Source: Anaerorhabdus sp036637135
Lineage (GTDB): Bacteria; Bacillota_I; Bacilli_A; Erysipelotrichales; Erysipelotrichaceae
Length of the DNA stretch: 39,011 bases
Direction of reading: 5' to 3'
Assembly: GCF_036637135.1 (NCBI RefSeq)
Contig: NZ_JAVWNC010000019.1
Span: 1 to 39,011 of the forward strand
Shown piece by piece: positions 15,040-22,442 of the stretch; positions within the stretch are counted from its first letter, which is position 1; every line of letters starts with the position of its first letter. The translations under genes were made by a program, and so were the position numbers. The notes beneath the pieces are model-generated. The model was not told the DNA's origin. It ran no database searches and saw only the letters and a list, made by a program, of their open reading frames with translations.

Positions 15040-17225
15040 CAAGAGAATTCCGAATATTTAATAGTAAGGGCGATATGATCGACTTGCTTAATAATTTGGA
15101 CTTCTTTTCAATTGATCCATCGGGACTTGGGGTTAGCTTTGATAATTCATATAATGAGGCTAATTCCAGTTACCTAATGGACTCATCAAAGGTTGCTATG
15201 GGGCAGTTTAATATTGACATCATATTTGGAGCTATTACCGGACAATCATACGAACGGTACGACGATTTGATTAATCTTTTAAACTATCCTCCATATACAC
15301 TTGAATATGAAACTTCAGTTGGAAAATGGAGTCGTAAATGTAAGTTAAATGAATTAACTAAAACTGAGATTAAAGATCTTAATGTTATGATTGAAACTAT
15401 CACACTAGATTTAACGTCACCGTGGTATGTAGAGATTGTAGAGCAATATACACCTACTCCTGAGCAAGATGGAGATGGTAAAATATACAAGCTTGAAGAA
15501 AAGGGTGTTCCTGCTGTCATTTTTAGTCAACCTCCAGATAAGTATAATTCAGGAGATCGTTGGAACTGGGACCAGAGTCAAGTTTGGGATGGTATGAACT
15601 GGATTACTAGGAATGGGAACTTGTCATCCCCTTTAATATTAAACGGTAAACAACAAACAGGCGGTAATCAAAAGAATGAATACTTTGCTGATGGGCAGGT
15701 AAAAATAACCAAACAGGCAACTGGAGGTATATATTACTTTGCTGGATATTTTGGTGCAACAGCTCAACAACCAGAATCTTTTATGCAGAAAGTTCGTGAT
15801 CGTACAGTAACTGCTTTTATTAAGAAATTAAGGGGTAATAATGCTATAGCTAAACCCTGTGTATATTTGTATTGGTGGGTACCAAATAATGCTGCTGTAC
15901 AAACAGCTTATACTGCAGTTGTTCCTGGTGAGGAAATTACAAAAGTATCAGCTTACATCCCTGCAGATGCTATTAATATCTTGGTTGGACTTAGATATGA
16001 AGGTATTGAAAAAGAGGGAGATTGGTTATCAATGAATGACATGGGGTTGCAGATTGAGAATGATATTTTTCAACTAAATCCAGCTACAATCTTAAAAGCT
16101 CCGAATGGAGGTCTTATGGCTGTACGGGCAAATGAGGATTTAGATCTAATGGATTGGACTCCTACAGATAATCAGATATTTACTTTACCGCCTACACTTG
16201 GTTATAAAGTTGGAGATATATGGAAATGGGATGATACTCAGACTTGGGACGGTATGAACATGGTTTCATCTTTTGAGTATACTCAAACATTAATATCTAA
16301 TACAGGTGTTGAAACTGATAGCCCTCTTTACCGAAGTAGTCCATTGTTGAAATTGGGATCAACATTATATACAATGGGTAATCGTAGTACTCCTAATTCA
16401 GCCTATACGGTAAGAATTAATTATTATGATAGCAATATGAACTTCTTAGTACAAGCGATATCTCCACATAATGCTGGTACTGCAGCTACAGATAATACAC
16501 CTAGATTACAAAAGATACCAGAAAATTCTGTATACGTTCGTTTCTGTATTGAAGCTGAACCATCAACATATTTTGGAGCCTCTACTGTAAGCACATGGTC
16601 TATGAATCCTAAGACTATGTTACAAGGAGCTACCACAGGAAGATTTACTCCAGTTAAAACGAATACTAAATTGGATTTTAATGACATGTATGAGTATACT
16701 GGTCCTAGTGAGGGTGATCCAACATTTGTGCCATTTGTTGCATATAACCATACTCACTATTATGACTATATTTATGGAGATGGAAGAGATTATTCTTTCC
16801 TTTACAATAAATATGCTTACGTTTATGACTATGTATATGAGGGTAAATCCAATGGTGATGATGGTGTATATTTGATTGATAATGATTCAAGATATCTAGG
16901 ATCATCTAAAGGTTCTCCTATTGAAATAACTATATATGGACCTGCAAAGAATCCATATTGGTATGTATTTGATGGTAGTACAATTGTACAATCAGATGGT
17001 TTTAATCTTGAGATTCCTGCAGACGCAAAATTAGTAGTATCTAGTCTACCTTCAGAACAAAAGGCTGTAATGGTTACGTATGATGGTAAAGAATCAAATG
17101 TTTATCAACAACAAAGATTAGATCTAACAAACTTTGTAACAATACCTCAGGGCGCTAGTCAGTTAGTCTTCTATAATTGTAAGGAAATAGACTTTATTTA
17201 CCGCAAGGAAAGTGTGGTTGTGTAA
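15036..17225 (+). CDS. Distal tail protein (Dit) with two inserted repeat modules
   Basis: This 729-residue protein follows the tape measure, the Dit position. The N-terminal domain (1-135; FDNSYNEANSSYLMDSSKVAMGQFNIDIIF, with LINLLNYPPYTLEYET) is the ring-forming Dit belt. The C-terminal part (about 620-729; PYWYVFDGSTIVQSDGF, QQQRLDLTNFVTIPQGASQL) resembles the galectin-like end of Dit. Between them lie two related modules. Each opens with a Pro-Pro turn and a WDGMN motif (NWDQSQVWDGMNW at 177-189, KWDDTQTWDGMNM at 397-409) and continues into a beta-sandwich-like stretch (about 190-370 and 410-550). Carbohydrate-binding insertions make evolved Dit proteins in lactic-acid-bacteria phages, so host-surface binding is likely. 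It overlaps its neighbours at both ends. Confidence 0.85.
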   Translation: MTREFRIFNSKGDMIDLLNNLDFFSIDPSGLGVSFDNSYNEANSSYLMDSSKVAMGQFNIDIIFGAITGQSYERYDDLINLLNYPPYTLEYETSVGKWSRKCKLNELTKTEIKDLNVMIETITLDLTSPWYVEIVEQYTPTPEQDGDGKIYKLEEKGVPAVIFSQPPDKYNSGDRWNWDQSQVWDGMNWITRNGNLSSPLILNGKQQTGGNQKNEYFADGQVKITKQATGGIYYFAGYFGATAQQPESFMQKVRDRTVTAFIKKLRGNNAIAKPCVYLYWWVPNNAAVQTAYTAVVPGEEITKVSAYIPADAINILVGLRYEGIEKEGDWLSMNDMGLQIENDIFQLNPATILKAPNGGLMAVRANEDLDLMDWTPTDNQIFTLPPTLGYKVGDIWKWDDTQTWDGMNMVSSFEYTQTLISNTGVETDSPLYRSSPLLKLGSTLYTMGNRSTPNSAYTVRINYYDSNMNFLVQAISPHNAGTAATDNTPRLQKIPENSVYVRFCIEAEPSTYFGASTVSTWSMNPKTMLQGATTGRFTPVKTNTKLDFNDMYEYTGPSEGDPTFVPFVAYNHTHYYDYIYGDGRDYSFLYNKYAYVYDYVYEGKSNGDDGVYLIDNDSRYLGSSKGSPIEITIYGPAKNPYWYVFDGSTIVQSDGFNLEIPADAKLVVSSLPSEQKAVMVTYDGKESNVYQQQRLDLTNFVTIPQGASQLVFYNCKEIDFIYRKESVVV

Positions 17226-18277
17226 TGAATCTTTGGGTTATTAAAAGAAACGGTGTAATTAGTCAAGCTACTGAAGTTCAGGAATGGGAAATTAGTAGTG
17301 ACTATATTACAACTGAAAAAACAAGTTTTACTTTAACAGAAGTCTTAGATTATAAAATTGGTGACTTTGTAATGGCCAAGTATCAACATGGCGGTGGACT
17401 GGCATATTTTGGAGTTATTGACAGTTATGAATCAAACACTGCAAACGAGTTTAAAAGACTTATATGCAATGATATCATGACATTAGCGAACTTTGAATTT
17501 CCGGCTACAAAAGTATCTGGGTCATCATTTGAAGATCATGCTAAAAAACTATTAACAACTTATATGTTACTTGATAAGAACAAAGATATTAGTATTATTG
17601 ATATTGAAGTTAAATCAAATACACCTCACGTATATCAACCAGCAGAGACGCCAACTGCAACTAATCTTATGAAATATCTGATTAATGGTTTTAAGAAATA
17701 CAATGTTGTGTGGTCATATGATGGTTTTGTAGATGGTCGTATTAAGACCTCTATAACTGCTGTCAAAACATCGATACAGCTTAAGAATAATATTCAAGGT
17801 TTCAGAGACTGGGATGTATCAACTACAGAGATTGGTAAAGCTAATGCAAATGGTTTATTAATTGTTGATAAAGCAATGACCAACTCAGAGTTACCAAGAG
17901 TATTATCCAAATGGTGGTTATGCTCTGATAATACAGTAACTAGTGATGAGAATAATTCTTTGATTGTTAAACCAACTAGATCTGTTATATCTTTGTATGA
18001 TCTTACTGACGATGATCCCAATAGGTTAACATACTCAGAAGTTGCTGATTCAGTATTAAAAGGTAGTTTCTACTCACATGAGATAAGTGTGTCAGCAAAT
18101 ATTAACAATCCTTTATTAAAACCTAGTGATCTTAAGACTGGAACATTAGTAACATTAGTACATGATGGCACAACTTACAATTCCGTACTGACTGGATTTA
18201 CAATTAATGCTGGTAGCGAGTATATGGCTTTAAGATTTGGTCATATTCGTAGCAGACTAAGCGAACTATTAGAATAG
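17225..18277 (+). CDS. Tal-like baseplate hub protein (Gp37-like)
   Basis: This 350-residue protein lies immediately after Dit, starting on its stop codon (TAATG). Features fit the hub/Tal N-terminal domain that closes the tail tube, including the family called siphovirus ReqiPepy6 Gp37-like. It opens MNLWVIKRNGVISQATEVQEWEISSDY, then has LTEVLDYKIGDFVMAKYQHGG. A beta-rich middle and a closing block with DLKTGTLVTLVHDGTTYNSVLTGF follow. It is short for a Tal and has no peptidoglycan hydrolase domain, so it would be structural only. No clear ribosome binding site is needed given the overlap. Confidence 0.78.
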   Translation: MNLWVIKRNGVISQATEVQEWEISSDYITTEKTSFTLTEVLDYKIGDFVMAKYQHGGGLAYFGVIDSYESNTANEFKRLICNDIMTLANFEFPATKVSGSSFEDHAKKLLTTYMLLDKNKDISIIDIEVKSNTPHVYQPAETPTATNLMKYLINGFKKYNVVWSYDGFVDGRIKTSITAVKTSIQLKNNIQGFRDWDVSTTEIGKANANGLLIVDKAMTNSELPRVLSKWWLCSDNTVTSDENNSLIVKPTRSVISLYDLTDDDPNRLTYSEVADSVLKGSFYSHEISVSANINNPLLKPSDLKTGTLVTLVHDGTTYNSVLTGFTINAGSEYMALRFGHIRSRLSELLE

Positions 18278-18289
18278 GAGAGAAATAAT

Positions 18290-19048
18290 ATGACAATTGA
18301 AGGAACTACTTTTGACCTAATGCGAGTTACACCTGCAGATGATGCACTACTATACGATGGATTAGCAGGTAATAAAAATAGAGTTATTCAGTATGGTACC
18401 AAATTTGCCATGACAACATCAGGTTTAAATGCTTACGTGGATACTGGTGCAGCTGTTGTGGAAGGACGTTTGATTCGAGTTACTGCTCAGGAACGTATCG
18501 CTATCCCAGCTAATAGCTCTGGTTATATTGTAATTACTATTGATTTAACACAAGTTAACTCTTTCGTAGGTACTCCAGGATCAACAAACTATGTACCAAC
18601 AAATAACCAAGTACGTATTGAAACAGTATCGTCACTTGTACAACAGGATCTTCATGGAAATGGGAAATTGTATACATTTGCATTAGCGCAGTACTCATCA
18701 ACAGCCTCTGCAGTAACTTTAGTAGATATGCTACCATCTTCCACAGCGATTCCAACTAGAAACCCATCTCTAACAATTCCAGAAGTTGTACAGAATGGAC
18801 GTGTGATTACTATGTTATTTAAGGCGAGATCTATGCCTTCTTTATCTGGGGATATTACTGCATTCGCTACACTTCCTCCAGATATTCGTCCACCAGAATT
18901 ATTTCAAGCTACTGTAGGTAGTGTTGGTGGGGTGCATAGAGTTGTATCAGTTAGTATTGATGCTAATGGCGTTATGAACTGGTACGGTGGTGGAGTTAAT
19001 CCAAGTACAAACTTCGCTTCATATATCACATATCTAGCAAAACCTTAA
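18290..19048 (+). CDS. Baseplate / receptor-binding protein
   Basis: This 252-residue protein ends the late operon, the usual place for the host-recognition protein. The N-terminal half (MTIEGTTFDLMRVTPADDALLYDGLAGNKNRVI, then GLNAYVDTGAAVVEGRLIRVT and IAIPANSSGYIVITIDLT) resembles the baseplate-anchoring domain shared by many tail-tip proteins of Gram-positive phages. Residues about 165-252 form a separate beta-rich head ending in SFASYITYLAKP-like sequence, probably the receptor-binding tip. The ribosome binding site is AGGAGAG before ATG 18290, and a strong terminator follows two bases after the stop. Confidence 0.78.
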   Translation: MTIEGTTFDLMRVTPADDALLYDGLAGNKNRVIQYGTKFAMTTSGLNAYVDTGAAVVEGRLIRVTAQERIAIPANSSGYIVITIDLTQVNSFVGTPGSTNYVPTNNQVRIETVSSLVQQDLHGNGKLYTFALAQYSSTASAVTLVDMLPSSTAIPTRNPSLTIPEVVQNGRVITMLFKARSMPSLSGDITAFATLPPDIRPPELFQATVGSVGGVHRVVSVSIDANGVMNWYGGGVNPSTNFASYITYLAKP

Positions 19049-19049
19049 T

Positions 19050-19089
19050 AAAAGTATGCCCTGTGGTAAAACATGGGGTATTACTTTTT
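19050..19089 (+). terminator. Strong terminator at the end of the late operon
   Basis: AAAAGTA (19050-19056) pairs with TACTTTT (19082-19088). Inside that, TGCCC pairs with GGGTA, with one bulge. Because the outer stem is A-rich on one side and T-rich on the other, it may also work in reverse. It separates the structural operon from the first copy of the TTCGCA promoter element six bases downstream. Confidence 0.85.
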
Positions 19090-19094
19090 GCAAA

Positions 19095-19120
19095 TTCGCA
19101 AGTTTTACACACCCTATAGT
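19095..19120 (+). promoter_or_regulatory. TTCGCA-N14-TATART promoter element, copy 1
   Basis: TTCGCA at 19095-19100, a 14-base spacer ending in ACACACCC, then TATAGT at 19115-19120 followed by AGAGAG. It lies between a terminator and a short membrane-protein gene. The spacer is too short for an ordinary sigma-A -35/-10 pair, and no TTGACA-like box sits 17 bases upstream of TATAGT. Five more copies with the same spacing occur at 19416, 20032, 20628, 22163 and 31489. Confidence 0.8.
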
Positions 19121-19138
19121 AGAGAGGAGAGATTTATT

Positions 19139-19366
19139 ATGAACTTATCAGAAAATGTACAATCGTACGCAACATCAGCAGCAATTTTAGCAGGAGGTGT
19201 TTTGATGGTTTCGGCAGCATTCGCACTCAGAGGAAGTATTAAGGTTAATCATGCAAGAGCATTGAACCTTACTGCAGACGCTGGGAGATTGGTATCGTTA
19301 TCAGCAAAATATGACGCAAAAGCAGCAGTTGATAACTTACGTGTATTGAAGGAAGCAATTGATTAA
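19139..19366 (+). CDS. Small membrane protein (first early cassette)
   Basis: This 75-residue protein starts at ATG 19139 after GAGAGGAGAG; a longer reading from 19073 would run through the promoter element and is rejected. One hydrophobic segment (AAILAGGVLMVSAAFAL, about residues 13-29) predicts a single membrane pass, followed by a basic, helical tail. I do not recognise a family. It lies alone between promoter copy 1 and a terminator, so it forms its own transcription unit and is likely made early and in quantity. Confidence 0.7.
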   Translation: MNLSENVQSYATSAAILAGGVLMVSAAFALRGSIKVNHARALNLTADAGRLVSLSAKYDAKAAVDNLRVLKEAID

Positions 19367-19380
19367 ATCAACTCAATAAG

Positions 19381-19409
19381 AGAGAGGGCATTTAGCCTTC
19401 TTTTTTTTT
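19381..19409 (+). terminator. Intrinsic terminator after the first early cassette
   Basis: A stem of about nine pairs is formed by AGAGAGGGC (19381-19389) and GCCTTCTTT (19395-19403) around loop ATTTA, leading into an uninterrupted run of T to 19409. Confidence 0.85.
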
Positions 19410-19415
19410 CTCAAA

Positions 19416-19441
19416 TTCGCAAGTTTTACACACCCTATAAT
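19416..19441 (+). promoter_or_regulatory. TTCGCA-N14-TATART promoter element, copy 2
   Basis: TTCGCA at 19416-19421, 14 bases including TTTTACACACCC, TATAAT at 19436-19441. The 27 bases from 19091 and from 19412 are the same up to the last base of the -10-like box. The leader after the box (GAACACAAACTAAAAT) is shared with copy 5 at 22163. Confidence 0.8.
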
Positions 19442-19475
19442 GAACACAAACTAAAATTAAAGGGAGAGATTTATT

Positions 19476-19733
19476 ATGAAAAACTTATTAGTTAAAGCAG
19501 CAAAACAAGCAGTGATATATTCTATCGGAGTAACAGAAGGTATGTTCGCAAAGGACACATTGGTCGTAGCAACAGCAGTTGGGGTTTATAAAGGAGTTAA
19601 GTCGGGAGACGTAATGGACGGTATAAACGCAGGTGTTAGAGCAGGAGCATGTGTATGCGTAGCACACGGACTGGCATCGGTAGCATTGAACTTAGCAGAA
19701 GAAGCTGGAGTAACAGATGAGCAAGAGGATTAA
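19476..19733 (+). CDS. Small Ala/Val-rich membrane-associated protein (second early cassette)
   Basis: This 85-residue protein starts at ATG 19476 after GGGAGAG, downstream of promoter copy 2. Two moderately hydrophobic stretches (LVVATAVGVYKGV, about 28-40; ACVCVAHGLASVALNLA, about 58-74) suggest a helical hairpin or a membrane-associated protein. The Gly/Ala-rich pattern with GDVMDGINAGVRAG also resembles channel-like or glycine-zipper peptides. The C-terminus is acidic (EEAGVTDEQED), and its codons form part of the following terminator stem. The family is unknown. Confidence 0.68.
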   Translation: MKNLLVKAAKQAVIYSIGVTEGMFAKDTLVVATAVGVYKGVKSGDVMDGINAGVRAGACVCVAHGLASVALNLAEEAGVTDEQED

Positions 19734-19753
19734 ATTCCTCTTCTTTTTTTTTT
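19723..19753 (+). terminator. Intrinsic terminator, block copy 1
   Basis: AAGAGGA (19723-19729) pairs perfectly with TCCTCTT (19736-19742) around TTAAAT, followed by a T run. The stem includes the stop codon region of the upstream gene. The same terminator plus the following CACATAAACTAAGGAGG leader recurs at 20344 and 20990. Confidence 0.87.
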
Positions 19754-19777
19754 CACATAAACTAAGGAGGAATAGAT

Positions 19778-20032
19778 ATGCATTATTTAGGTAACATGGA
19801 AATCATAGACAACGAAGGAAATATTTGGAAGATCTACGGAATTACATTTGGCGATGAAGAGGTTTTAATTGATGGTAAAATGGTCAATCTTGGTAAGCAA
19901 ATAATGTGTAGTCGTTCTAGCGACACTGTAAAACAAGAAACTATGTGGTACACACATTCATTCAGTACAGTACTTGAATACCAGGAAGTAAAGCTTGATG
20001 AGAACAATAATATTGTGGATATTAAATTCTAA
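19778..20032 (+). CDS. Hypothetical protein (84 residues)
   Basis: It starts at ATG 19778 after AAGGAGGAATAGAT. The product is soluble and beta-rich, opening MHYLGNMEIIDNEGNIWKIYGI, with GDEEVLIDGKMVNLGKQI in the middle and a charged end. I do not recognise it. It sits downstream of a terminator without its own promoter element, so it depends on read-through from copy 2. Its stop codon (TAA 20030-20032) directly abuts promoter copy 3. Confidence 0.72.
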   Translation: MHYLGNMEIIDNEGNIWKIYGITFGDEEVLIDGKMVNLGKQIMCSRSSDTVKQETMWYTHSFSTVLEYQEVKLDENNNIVDIKF

Positions 20033-20057
20033 TCGCATGTTTTACACACCCTATAGT
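20032..20057 (+). promoter_or_regulatory. TTCGCA-N14-TATART promoter element, copy 3
   Basis: ATCGCA at 20032-20037 (first base differs from the consensus), 14 bases ending in TTTTACACACCC, TATAGT at 20052-20057, then AGAGAGGA. It begins at the stop codon of the preceding gene. Confidence 0.75.
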
Positions 20058-20075
20058 AGAGAGGAAGTGATATTA

Positions 20076-20228
20076 ATGAATACAGTCATTAAAGATCTTG
20101 GGAAAGCAGTAATAGTTGAAGGCACAAAAGCAGTCTTGCTTGGAGCAGGAATTACAGCAATCGTGGCACTAGCTACAACTGGACCCAAAGGTATTAAAGA
20201 ATTATCATTAACAGACTTACTAAAATAA
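20076..20228 (+). CDS. Small membrane protein (50 residues)
   Basis: It starts at ATG 20076 after GAGAGGAAGTGATATTA; the longer reading from 19995 crosses promoter copy 3 and is rejected. One hydrophobic helix (AVLLGAGITAIVALATTG, about 19-36) is flanked by a basic N-terminal helix and a polar tail (KGIKELSLTDLLK). It is a typical short early phage membrane peptide of unknown function and forms a pair with the 36-residue ORF that follows 13 bases later. Confidence 0.65.
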   Translation: MNTVIKDLGKAVIVEGTKAVLLGAGITAIVALATTGPKGIKELSLTDLLK

Positions 20229-20241
20229 GGAGGAAATTGGA

Positions 20242-20352
20242 ATGGATATTATTAAATTATCAGAAGCAATTAAATTGGCAAAGCTTGGTATCATGAGTAC
20301 AGGAGCATTGGCAATAGTATATGCATCGTATAAGGCAATAGTTGAGGATTAA
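20242..20352 (+). CDS. Tiny membrane protein (36 residues)
   Basis: It starts at ATG 20242 after AAGGAGGAAATTGG and ends at TAA 20350-20352. The peptide has an amphipathic basic start (MDIIKLSEAIKLAKLG) and a hydrophobic stretch (IMSTGALAIVYASYKAIV). The good binding site, the position between a promoter and a terminator, and the similarity in layout to the previous small membrane gene support it as real despite its size. Confidence 0.6.
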   Translation: MDIIKLSEAIKLAKLGIMSTGALAIVYASYKAIVED

Positions 20353-20369
20353 TTTCCTCTTCTTTTTTT
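20344..20369 (+). terminator. Intrinsic terminator, block copy 2
   Basis: GAGGA (20344-20348) pairs with TCCTC (20355-20359) around TTAATT, followed by a T run interrupted by one C. The stem is shorter than in the copies at 19723 and 20990. The downstream CACATAAACTAAGGAGG leader is identical to theirs. Confidence 0.75.
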
Positions 20370-20393
20370 CACATAAACTAAGGAGGAATAGAT

Positions 20394-20636
20394 ATGAGAC
20401 AAGCGGATTACTATAAGAAAAATATTCAAGCTTATAATTTAGTACTGCAGTTTGGTTATGATATGATTGCACAGGGAGTGTCACCTTTTAAATTCATCGG
20501 TAATTTAACTAAAGGAAAATGTACACATGATGTAGCAAATGCATTTTACACACTTACACAAGATGATCAGTATCATTTAATGAATGCATGGATTAAGAAG
20601 GAGGCCGATCGAGTCATTAGAGGTATGTTCGCATAA
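20394..20636 (+). CDS. Hypothetical protein (80 residues)
   Basis: It starts at ATG 20394 after AAGGAGGAATAGAT. The product is soluble, helical and slightly basic, with Cys-containing TKGKCTHDVANAFYTLTQDDQYHLMNAW in the middle. No family is recognised. Its last codons (GTATGTTCGCATAA) contain the TTCGCA box of promoter copy 4, so coding and promoter sequence overlap here. Confidence 0.7.
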   Translation: MRQADYYKKNIQAYNLVLQFGYDMIAQGVSPFKFIGNLTKGKCTHDVANAFYTLTQDDQYHLMNAWIKKEADRVIRGMFA

Positions 20637-20653
20637 AAAACACACCCTATAGT
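20628..20653 (+). promoter_or_regulatory. TTCGCA-N14-TATART promoter element, copy 4
   Basis: TTCGCA at 20628-20633 (inside the end of the preceding gene), 14 bases with AAAAAACACACCC, TATAGT at 20648-20653, then AGAGAG. The spacer T tract of copies 1-3 is replaced by A tract here and in copies 5 and 6, while ACCC next to the TATART box is kept. Confidence 0.8.
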
Positions 20654-20676
20654 AGAGAGAAGAGAGGATGATTAAA

Positions 20677-20991
20677 ATGAAAAAGACGAATAAAATTGAA
20701 GAGCAAATCGCAAAATTAGATGTGATATTTGACTCATTAACAGAAGGATTAACTAAAGGCAGCGTGAACAACAAAGCAAACATTATTGAAGAGATGGATC
20801 GTATCTTGAAGCTTAAGGGACAACTTGTAGAAATGCAAGGAGTAACTAAGACTAACGGATGGAGAAACAAATTAGATATTAATGTATTGATTAATGGTGG
20901 GATCAGCATAGCAACAGTGTTAATCATATTAAATTATGAGAAAGCAGATATTATAACTAGCAAAGCATTTGGCTTGGCAACAAAACGTTAA
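20677..20991 (+). CDS. Conserved small phage membrane protein (104 residues)
   Basis: I chose ATG 20677 (AGAGAGGA eight bases upstream) over ATG 20668, which lies on top of the binding site. The N-terminal two thirds are a charged coiled-coil-like helix (KIEEQIAKLDVIFDSL..., EEMDRILKLKGQLVEM). The C-terminal part (DINVLINGGISIATVLIILNYEKADIITSKAFGLATKR) is a single membrane helix with the LNYEK...TSKA motif that I recognise from a widespread, uncharacterised family in phages of Gram-positive bacteria. It is driven by promoter copy 4 and closed by a terminator. Confidence 0.8.
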   Translation: MKKTNKIEEQIAKLDVIFDSLTEGLTKGSVNNKANIIEEMDRILKLKGQLVEMQGVTKTNGWRNKLDINVLINGGISIATVLIILNYEKADIITSKAFGLATKR

Positions 20992-21018
20992 GAGGATTAA
21001 TTTCCTCTTCTTTTTTTT
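20990..21018 (+). terminator. Intrinsic terminator, block copy 3
   Basis: AAGAGGA (20990-20996) pairs with TCCTCTT (21003-21009) around TTAATT, then C and eight T. It is nearly identical in stem and in downstream leader to the block at 19723. Confidence 0.87.
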
Positions 21019-21045
21019 CACATAAACTAAGGAGGAATAATAACA

Positions 21046-21450
21046 ATGACATTTCCAGTAGGTAAGTACGAAGAAGTATTGACAGTAAGTAATAGATTAT
21101 TGCAAGTATTTGTAACAGAGGTTAAAAAATGGGAAGCTTTAGAGGCTGATGTTGGACACAAGATGAAATTTAAGCCAATCGGAACTAAGAGTTTCTGGTG
21201 GATAGGTATCAATGTTAAGGATAATACCATGTTAGTTAAACCTACACCGTTCAAAGACAAACCTTCACCAGAGCAAAAGAAGCTTGGTATATTTAAATGG
21301 TATCCACTTGTACAGATGGAGGAAGGTAAAATATCACAATCTAAGCTAACTATGCAGTTACAAATTGTAGCAATGGATGTATTAGAAGTGCGTGATACAA
21401 ACCCTAATTTCAAGCAAACGGAGGTAGAAGAAGATGAGAGAACTAATTAA
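21046..21450 (+). CDS. Hypothetical protein (134 residues)
   Basis: It starts at ATG 21046 after AAGGAGGAATAATAACA. The soluble product has an N-terminal helix (KYEEVLTVSNRLLQVFVTEVKKWEALEAD), a beta-rich middle with SFWWIGINVKDNTMLV, and a polar, acidic tail (FKQTEVEEDERT). No family is recognised. It lies after terminator block 3 and is followed, with a 17-base overlap, by a membrane protein gene, so the two are probably co-translated. Confidence 0.75.
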   Translation: MTFPVGKYEEVLTVSNRLLQVFVTEVKKWEALEADVGHKMKFKPIGTKSFWWIGINVKDNTMLVKPTPFKDKPSPEQKKLGIFKWYPLVQMEEGKISQSKLTMQLQIVAMDVLEVRDTNPNFKQTEVEEDERTN

Positions 21451-21820
21451 TAATATGCAAAAACCAAAGTATTATTTAACCACAATTATTGTATTACTTT
21501 TATTATATCCAGTACTGATATTCACAAATGGTTTCATAGAAGGATGGAATAGTCATCCCGATTTTACTGAAGAGAAGCTTAAGATCGCTTTAGAAAATGG
21601 TGAATCCGTTGAGGGCAAGACAGTCGAAGTAGAGGTTGTAGATGTTCTTGACAGTCCTATCATGGGAAATTTGTTTTATACAAGCAATGATCTTGTCTTT
21701 CAGTCTGAGGTAGACAATGGAGTTAAGATCGGTCAATCTGGTAAAGTTAAAATTCGGGATGCTTATAAAATTGCTGGAACCTGGGTTATCAACTATAATA
21801 TTGAAAAGGATGGGGAATAA
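21434..21820 (+). CDS. Membrane-anchored protein with exported beta domain
   Basis: This 128-residue protein starts at ATG 21434, overlapping the previous gene, with a GGAGGTAGAAGAAG stretch upstream. Residues about 14-33 (YYLTTIIVLLLLYPVLIFTNGF) are one strong membrane helix with basic residues before it, giving an N-in anchor. The rest would lie outside the membrane and is beta-rich (SVEGKTVEVEVVDVLDS, VKIGQSGKVKIRDAYKIAG), suggestive of an OB-like or small-barrel fold. An envelope-facing role, such as exclusion of other phages, is possible but speculative. Confidence 0.72.
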   Translation: MRELINNMQKPKYYLTTIIVLLLLYPVLIFTNGFIEGWNSHPDFTEEKLKIALENGESVEGKTVEVEVVDVLDSPIMGNLFYTSNDLVFQSEVDNGVKIGQSGKVKIRDAYKIAGTWVINYNIEKDGE

Positions 21821-21821
21821 A

Positions 21822-22187
21822 ATGGGATTAAAAATTCACAACAGACCAAGAGGATCAGGTAAAACTCAAGAGTGTATTGATCGTATGAAGTCTGATGAAA
21901 AGCTACTGATGCTTGTTACTACTCATAAGCAAAAAGAGTATTACCCAAAAGAGTTACATGACAGAATTATTGTCGCTAAAAATATTGGTGATACATTAAA
22001 TCATATTCAAACCCATAATCCTACAAAAATACAGCCAGGAGGATTTATGCTAAAAAAGTTATTGATTGATGAGGGATTCCTAGGAATGAGTAGAACTGAT
22101 ATTGCTAACTTTTATTATGAACTCGGTGAAATTTACAGTGATGTTGAAATGTACTGTACAGATTCGCAAGAAAAACACACCCTATAA
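21822..22187 (+). CDS. Short P-loop protein, possibly truncated ATPase
   Basis: This 121-residue protein starts at ATG 21822, two bases after the preceding stop, with AAGGATGGGG upstream. It has a Walker A motif (RPRGSGKT, residues 8-15) and a likely Walker B (KKLLIDEGF, 78-86). This arrangement fits small phage P-loop NTPases. The C-terminal motifs expected of a complete helicase or motor are absent. The last codons (DSQEKHTL) are encoded by promoter copy 5 itself (22163-22188), which suggests the gene was shortened when the promoter cassette was placed there. It could still be a functional mini-protein. Confidence 0.68.
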   Translation: MGLKIHNRPRGSGKTQECIDRMKSDEKLLMLVTTHKQKEYYPKELHDRIIVAKNIGDTLNHIQTHNPTKIQPGGFMLKKLLIDEGFLGMSRTDIANFYYELGEIYSDVEMYCTDSQEKHTL

Positions 22188-22188
22188 T
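22163..22188 (+). promoter_or_regulatory. TTCGCA-N14-TATART promoter element, copy 5
   Basis: TTCGCA at 22163-22168, 14 bases with AGAAAAACACACCC, TATAAT at 22183-22188. The element lies inside the 3' end of the P-loop gene. The sequence from the TATAAT box through GAACACAAACTAAAAT matches copy 2, and so does the GAGAGATTTATTATGA start region of the following gene. Confidence 0.8.
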
Positions 22189-22223
22189 GAACACAAACTA
22201 AAATATGAATGGAGAGATTTATT

Positions 22224-22442
22224 ATGACAGAAGAAATTAAATTTGTAGAAGACATAACAGCAATGCAAGAGGAAATCGAGGCAGAAAGAATATTAAACAA
22301 AACCAAAAAGGTGAAGAAAATATTGAAATGGACAGCCATCGGAACAGTCGCAGCAGTAGCAGTTATCTATGCAGGTAAAGTTCTAAAGGATAACAAAATT
22401 ATTGAAGTCGTTGAAGAAGTGATCGAGGAAGTTGGGGAGTAA
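22224..22442 (+). CDS. Small acidic membrane protein (72 residues)
   Basis: It starts at ATG 22224 after GGAGAG (22210-22215); an in-frame ATG at 22209 lies on the binding site and is rejected. Layout: an acidic helical N-terminus (TEEIKFVEDITAMQEEIEAERIL), a basic KTKKVKKILK patch, one membrane helix (WTAIGTVAAVAVIYAG, about 38-53) and an acidic tail (IEVVEEVIEEVGE). The function is unknown. It is the sole gene between promoter copy 5 and a terminator. Confidence 0.7.
   Translation: MTEEIKFVEDITAMQEEIEAERILNKTKKVKKILKWTAIGTVAAVAVIYAGKVLKDNKIIEVVEEVIEEVGE

Noticed and set aside
19073..19138. Longer start for the first early membrane protein, and similar extended starts at 19995 and 22209
   Set aside because: The extra codons translate the promoter or ribosome binding sequences themselves. 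In each case an ATG with a properly spaced Shine-Dalgarno lies just downstream.
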